Position numbers and translations under genes: made by a program. A DNA stretch of 64,000 nt from Porcincola intestinalis (GTDB lineage: Bacteria; Bacillota; Clostridia; Lachnospirales; Lachnospiraceae), in the NCBI RefSeq assembly GCF_009696445.1, contig NZ_VULZ01000003.1, forward strand, positions 62,001-126,000. The letters are read 5' to 3'. Position 1 is the stretch's first letter. The number at the start of each line of letters is the position of its first letter. Below, piece after piece: positions 61,106-64,000 of this stretch. Below the pieces are notes generated by a model. That model was not told the origin of the DNA. It ran no database searches and worked only from the letters and a program-made list of their open reading frames with translations.

Positions 61106-62764
61106 TCAGGCCAGGAAGGTTCCCCCGCCGATGAACTCCCGTACCAGGGAATTTTTCGGAATGTCGTCCGGCGGGATCGGCAGAAAGTAGTCGAGAAACT
61201 TCAGAAGCCGCTTCGCCTCCGTATATTCCGGCTCATCCTCCCTGATCGAGAACAGCATCGGCTCCGCGTAGAGCTTGAGAACCCCAAGTTCATAGATCAG
61301 CGCGGAGTTGAACATGACATCCGCACTCTCCTGGAACGGGAAAATATAGTTCTCCTCCCCCCGCCGCACGCTTTTCCACATCGCGATCGTATTCTTTGCG
61401 CTCGTCCCCCGGGTCCGCTGGTCACGCACGATCCGGCGCAGCAGTCTGCCGTCCGTCGTCGGAATCCGGTTGTGCTCGTCAATGTTCAGCTGCGTGAGGG
61501 CGGATATATAGATTCGGAAGCTGCTTTCCTTCGGAAGCGCAGCGGTCACCCTGTCGTCAAGCCCGTGGATGCCCTCAATCACCAGCACATCCCGCTCAGA
61601 CAGACGAAGGTGCTGTCCCTTGTACTCGCGCTTCCCTGTCTTGAAGTTGAAGGTCGGAAGCTGAACGTCCTTTCCTTCCAGAAGATCTGTCATATCGCGG
61701 CTGAAAAGCGCAAGGTCGATGGCATCGAGTGACTCAAAGTCATAGTTCCCGTTTTCATCCTTCGGTGTGTCCTCGCGGTTTTTAAAGTAGTCATCCATCG
61801 GAACCGGGTGCGGAATGAGTCCGTGCACCGAGAGCTGGATTGAAAGCCGGTGGCTGAAGGTCGTCTTGCTGGAGGAGGACGGGCCCGCAATCAGAATCAG
61901 CTTCTTCGTCCGGCTTGCCGTGATTTCATCGGCGATCTCTGCGATTCTTTTCTCCTGAAGCGCCTCCTGTGCAAGGATCAGTTCCCGTGTCCGGCCTTCG
62001 GTCACCAGATCATTCAGGTCCCCGACCGTGTCGACGTGCATTAGCTCGCCCCATTTCCGGGACTCATTCTGAACATCGAACAGCTTTCTGACCGGCTGAA
62101 ATGGTGCCACCTTCTCCGGCTCCTGCATGGTCGGCATCATCAGGACAAACCCGTCCCCGTACAGCTTCAGGTCAAAATGCTGCAGATAGGATGAATCCGG
62201 CACCATGTAGCCATAGTTATAGTCACAATACCCGTCAAAGCTGTAGACATTGGTCCGCGAGCTGATGCGGTAGCGGAACAGCCGGGCCTTGTCGTCCATC
62301 CGGTTTCGGGCAAACAGCCGTGCTGCCTTTGAGGTCTCCATCGACCGTTTTTCAAACGGGATCCTCAGCGCGGCAAGCCGCTCCATTTCCAGGCGCACCC
62401 GCTCCAGGAGCTGCCCGTCAAGCTGTGCCTTCTCACTCTTCATCGAGCAGAACAGCCCCTGACTCACCGTGAAATGAACCCAGATATGGACTTCTTCCTC
62501 TGCTCCTATCACGTTCTGGAACGCTTTGAGCATCATCAGGACGAGGGACCTGGCGTAGGTGTCTCTGCCGATCTTGTCTGCCATGGTAATGAAGGTCAGC
62601 TCTGCATCATGCGTCAGCTGTTTTCCAAGTTCTCTCAGCTTGTTTCCACTGCTGACAAGCAGAATCGGGTACCGTTCCAGACTCTGGTACGCCTCTGCAA
62701 TCTCCTTGTAACGCACCCCTTCCGGAAACTGTCTGCTGACGCCGTCCGCCTTCACTGTAATCAT
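61106..62764 (-). CDS. TGS-domain nucleoside kinase (uridine-kinase-like fusion)
   Basis: This 552-residue protein joins an N-terminal TGS domain and a threonyl-tRNA-synthetase-like second domain (about residues 1-200) to a C-terminal uridine/phosphoribulokinase-type kinase. The kinase has the P-loop LIAGPSSSSKTTFSHRL near residue 297, PMDDYFKNREDTP, and VIEGIHGLDDRV. The family phosphorylates nucleosides, but the exact substrate is unsettled. In the P-loop the Gly before Lys is Ser (AGC codon), unlike the GxxxxGK[ST] rule. The ATG at 62764 overlaps the trmK stop, with GGGAGGAG upstream, so the two are coupled. Confidence 0.87.
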   Translation of the reverse strand: MITVKADGVSRQFPEGVRYKEIAEAYQSLERYPILLVSSGNKLRELGKQLTHDAELTFITMADKIGRDTYARSLVLMMLKAFQNVIGAEEEVHIWVHFTVSQGLFCSMKSEKAQLDGQLLERVRLEMERLAALRIPFEKRSMETSKAARLFARNRMDDKARLFRYRISSRTNVYSFDGYCDYNYGYMVPDSSYLQHFDLKLYGDGFVLMMPTMQEPEKVAPFQPVRKLFDVQNESRKWGELMHVDTVGDLNDLVTEGRTRELILAQEALQEKRIAEIADEITASRTKKLILIAGPSSSSKTTFSHRLSIQLSVHGLIPHPVPMDDYFKNREDTPKDENGNYDFESLDAIDLALFSRDMTDLLEGKDVQLPTFNFKTGKREYKGQHLRLSERDVLVIEGIHGLDDRVTAALPKESSFRIYISALTQLNIDEHNRIPTTDGRLLRRIVRDQRTRGTSAKNTIAMWKSVRRGEENYIFPFQESADVMFNSALIYELGVLKLYAEPMLFSIREDEPEYTEAKRLLKFLDYFLPIPPDDIPKNSLVREFIGGGTFLA

Positions 62765-63549
62765 CGCGCCTCTCCTCCCTGTGCTCTTTTATTAAGTTCA
62801 AGCGCCATCTGCACCTGTTCAATCCGCGCTGCCCTTCGCTCTGCACCTGCTCTGCCTGTATCCTTCTTTTTCCTGCTTCCGTCTTTGTCCGCGTCCTGCG
62901 TCCTTTCCGTCTCAAGCCCTCTGCCTTCGCCGGATGTTTTCTCCGACTCCCTCAGCTTCCCCAGCACCGTAAGAAGCGTCTGTTCCTCATGCCGGAGATA
63001 CTGCAGAAGGACCGGATGCCGCTTCTCCAGAAGCCTCGGTCCATACTGAAGCTGCAGCCTGCTGAGCGGCTCCTGCCCTCGCTCCGCCTCCATCATCGGA
63101 TAATACTTGCCCTCCTCCAGTACCATATTCTCGCGCAGGATCCGCCAGCCGTGCGTGCTCAGATACCGCCGGACATCCCCGATCTCCGACTGCGGCTGCA
63201 GGACGAGCGCCTTCGCACCGGAAAGCTTCTCCTCCCCCGCTGCCAGGATCCGGACCGTCAGGGGGCCTCCCATCCCGGCAATGAGCACGACATCGGCCTC
63301 CCCTGCCTTCAGGCCGTCCAGCCCGTCTGACAGCCTCAGGCTGATTCTGTCAGACAGCCCTGCCTCCTTCACACTGGCATCTGCCCGGGACAGAGGTCCC
63401 TTCCTGACATCCATGGCGACCGCCCTGTGCACAACGCCCTCTTCTACAAGCGTCACCGGCACATAGCCATGATCCGTTCCAATATCCGCCAGGCACTCTC
63501 CATGCGGACAGAGCGCACAGACGGCCCGGAGTCTTTCCGACAGCATCAT
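62761..63549 (-). CDS. trmK: tRNA (adenine(22)-N1)-methyltransferase
   Basis: TrmK methylates A22 of tRNA with SAM. The 262-residue protein has CLADIGTDHGYVPVTLVEEG as the cofactor motif, IAGMGGPLTVRIL in place of the catalytic motif, and LVLQPQSEIGDVRRYL. The C-terminal 60 residues are a charged low-complexity tail (EKTSGEGRGLETERTQD), longer than in B. subtilis TrmK (about 235 residues). Its ATG overlaps the dnaG stop, and its stop overlaps the kinase start, so three genes are coupled. The usual rpoD between dnaG and trmK is missing here. Confidence 0.93.
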   Translation of the reverse strand: MMLSERLRAVCALCPHGECLADIGTDHGYVPVTLVEEGVVHRAVAMDVRKGPLSRADASVKEAGLSDRISLRLSDGLDGLKAGEADVVLIAGMGGPLTVRILAAGEEKLSGAKALVLQPQSEIGDVRRYLSTHGWRILRENMVLEEGKYYPMMEAERGQEPLSRLQLQYGPRLLEKRHPVLLQYLRHEEQTLLTVLGKLRESEKTSGEGRGLETERTQDADKDGSRKKKDTGRAGAERRAARIEQVQMALELNKRAQGGEAR

Positions 63550-64000
63550 GACAGATGTACCTCAAGCATCCGGATCTGGTTCAGCTTCTGCTTTCTTGTG
63601 ACAGCCTTTGCCATCTCGTTTGCTCCTTCCTCCATGGAAATGGGCGAGGCCTCGTACACCTTCCGGACGGTCTCCCGGATCGCCTTCACCCGCTCAGAAT
63701 CATTTGCCGCCATGTCCATTGTATGGAAGAGCTCCGCAACCTTCGCCTGCGTCTGCGTGTCCTCAAACCGGGCGATGACAGCCGCCTCATCTACCTTCTG
63801 ATGCTCCTCCATTTGACCGTACAGGATCTCTGCGACGCTGCCCGCGAGACCGTCTCCATACCCGTCCTTCCCGATGTACGGTTTGATATCGCCGGCAATC
63901 GATGGATATCTTGCAATGTAGGACAACAGCAGCCGTCTGGACATCTCGAGACTCTGGTCTCCGACCGATCCTTCGCTGCCGCGCCGCGTCGCCGGCCTCG
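63546..64000 (-). CDS. dnaG: DNA primase, C-terminal part (cut by the window edge)
   Basis: The open frame continues past the right edge, so only the last 150 residues or so are seen. They fit the helicase-binding C-terminal domain of DnaG: SRRLLLSYIARYPSIAGDIK, then VAEILYGQMEEHQKVD, and FEDTQTQAKVAELFHTMD. A helical tail ends in KQKLNQIRML. This assignment rests on layout and on the neighbour trmK, since dnaG is the expected gene here. The catalytic TOPRIM domain lies beyond the window. The stop overlaps the trmK ATG. Confidence 0.75.
   Translation of the reverse strand, partial: RPATRRGSEGSVGDQSLEMSRRLLLSYIARYPSIAGDIKPYIGKDGYGDGLAGSVAEILYGQMEEHQKVDEAAVIARFEDTQTQAKVAELFHTMDMAANDSERVKAIRETVRKVYEASPISMEEGANEMAKAVTRKQKLNQIRMLEVHLS

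Overview
The window is a GC-rich stretch of a Bacillota (Clostridia) chromosome, most likely from a Lachnospiraceae-type organism. The evidence is the combination of a short HisG with HisZ, RecU, TrmK, AlaX-L, a giant acyl-CoA dehydratase activase homologue, a TGS-uridine-kinase fusion, a DUF4358-type lipoprotein beside an MBOAT acyltransferase, strong AGGAGG ribosome sites and a bacterial type A RNase P RNA. It is dense core genome. I see no insertion sequence, phage gene, CRISPR array, tRNA or rRNA.

Layout. 0-5.5 kb: serC and a fold-type II PLP enzyme on the minus strand, divergent from diaminopropionate ammonia-lyase, then a cation:proton antiporter. 5.6-8.3 kb: yajC, tgt and exoA. 8.3-10.9 kb: a secreted repeat protein with a propeller-like centre. 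11.1-15.4 kb: the 1443-residue activase. 15.6-19.4 kb: a SUV3-like RNA helicase, a ComB-like phosphatase and a small membrane protein. 19.5-22.1 kb: thrC and a SleB-type hydrolase. 22.5-29.5 kb: an operon hisZ-hisG-hisD-hisB-hisIE-leuA, read on the minus strand from a near-consensus promoter. 29.7-38.2 kb: recU, rluA, ygiQ, a HAD phosphatase, rsuA, a coiled-coil gene, coaD, rsmD and a methylglyoxal-synthase-like gene. 38.3-40.7 kb: a PfkB sugar-phosphate kinase, dihydrofolate reductase and thyA. 40.8-45.6 kb: a putative extracellular O-acylation module (DHHW protein, MBOAT, SGNH hydrolase, lipoprotein). 45.8-48.6 kb: a PepV-like dipeptidase divergent from a MerR-methyltransferase fusion. 48.7-52.4 kb: the complete dTDP-rhamnose set in the order rfbA-B-D-C. 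52.7-57 kb: glmS, alaX and a Cof-type HAD phosphatase. 57.2-60.4 kb: a large anchored surface protein. 60.6-60.9 kb: RNase P RNA. 61.1-64 kb: a TGS-kinase fusion, trmK and the 3' end of dnaG, cut by the window edge.

How the genes fit together. Three themes stand out. The first is amino-acid synthesis (serine, threonine, histidine, leucine). The second is cell envelope work (rhamnose donor, GlcNAc supply, O-acylation, wall hydrolase, two large surface proteins). The third is RNA and translation housekeeping (tgt, two pseudouridine synthases, rsmD, trmK, alaX, rnpB).

The most unusual items are: a HisF-like domain with a lost catalytic Asp fused in front of HisI-HisE; a MerR-methyltransferase fusion followed at once by a MerR-style 19-bp-spacer promoter with a perfect dyad, facing the rhamnose operon; a methylglyoxal synthase homologue lacking several expected catalytic residues; a bacterial SUV3-like helicase; and repeated short imperfect tandem duplications just 3' of stop codons. 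All functional statements come from reading the sequence and family knowledge; no database search was run.
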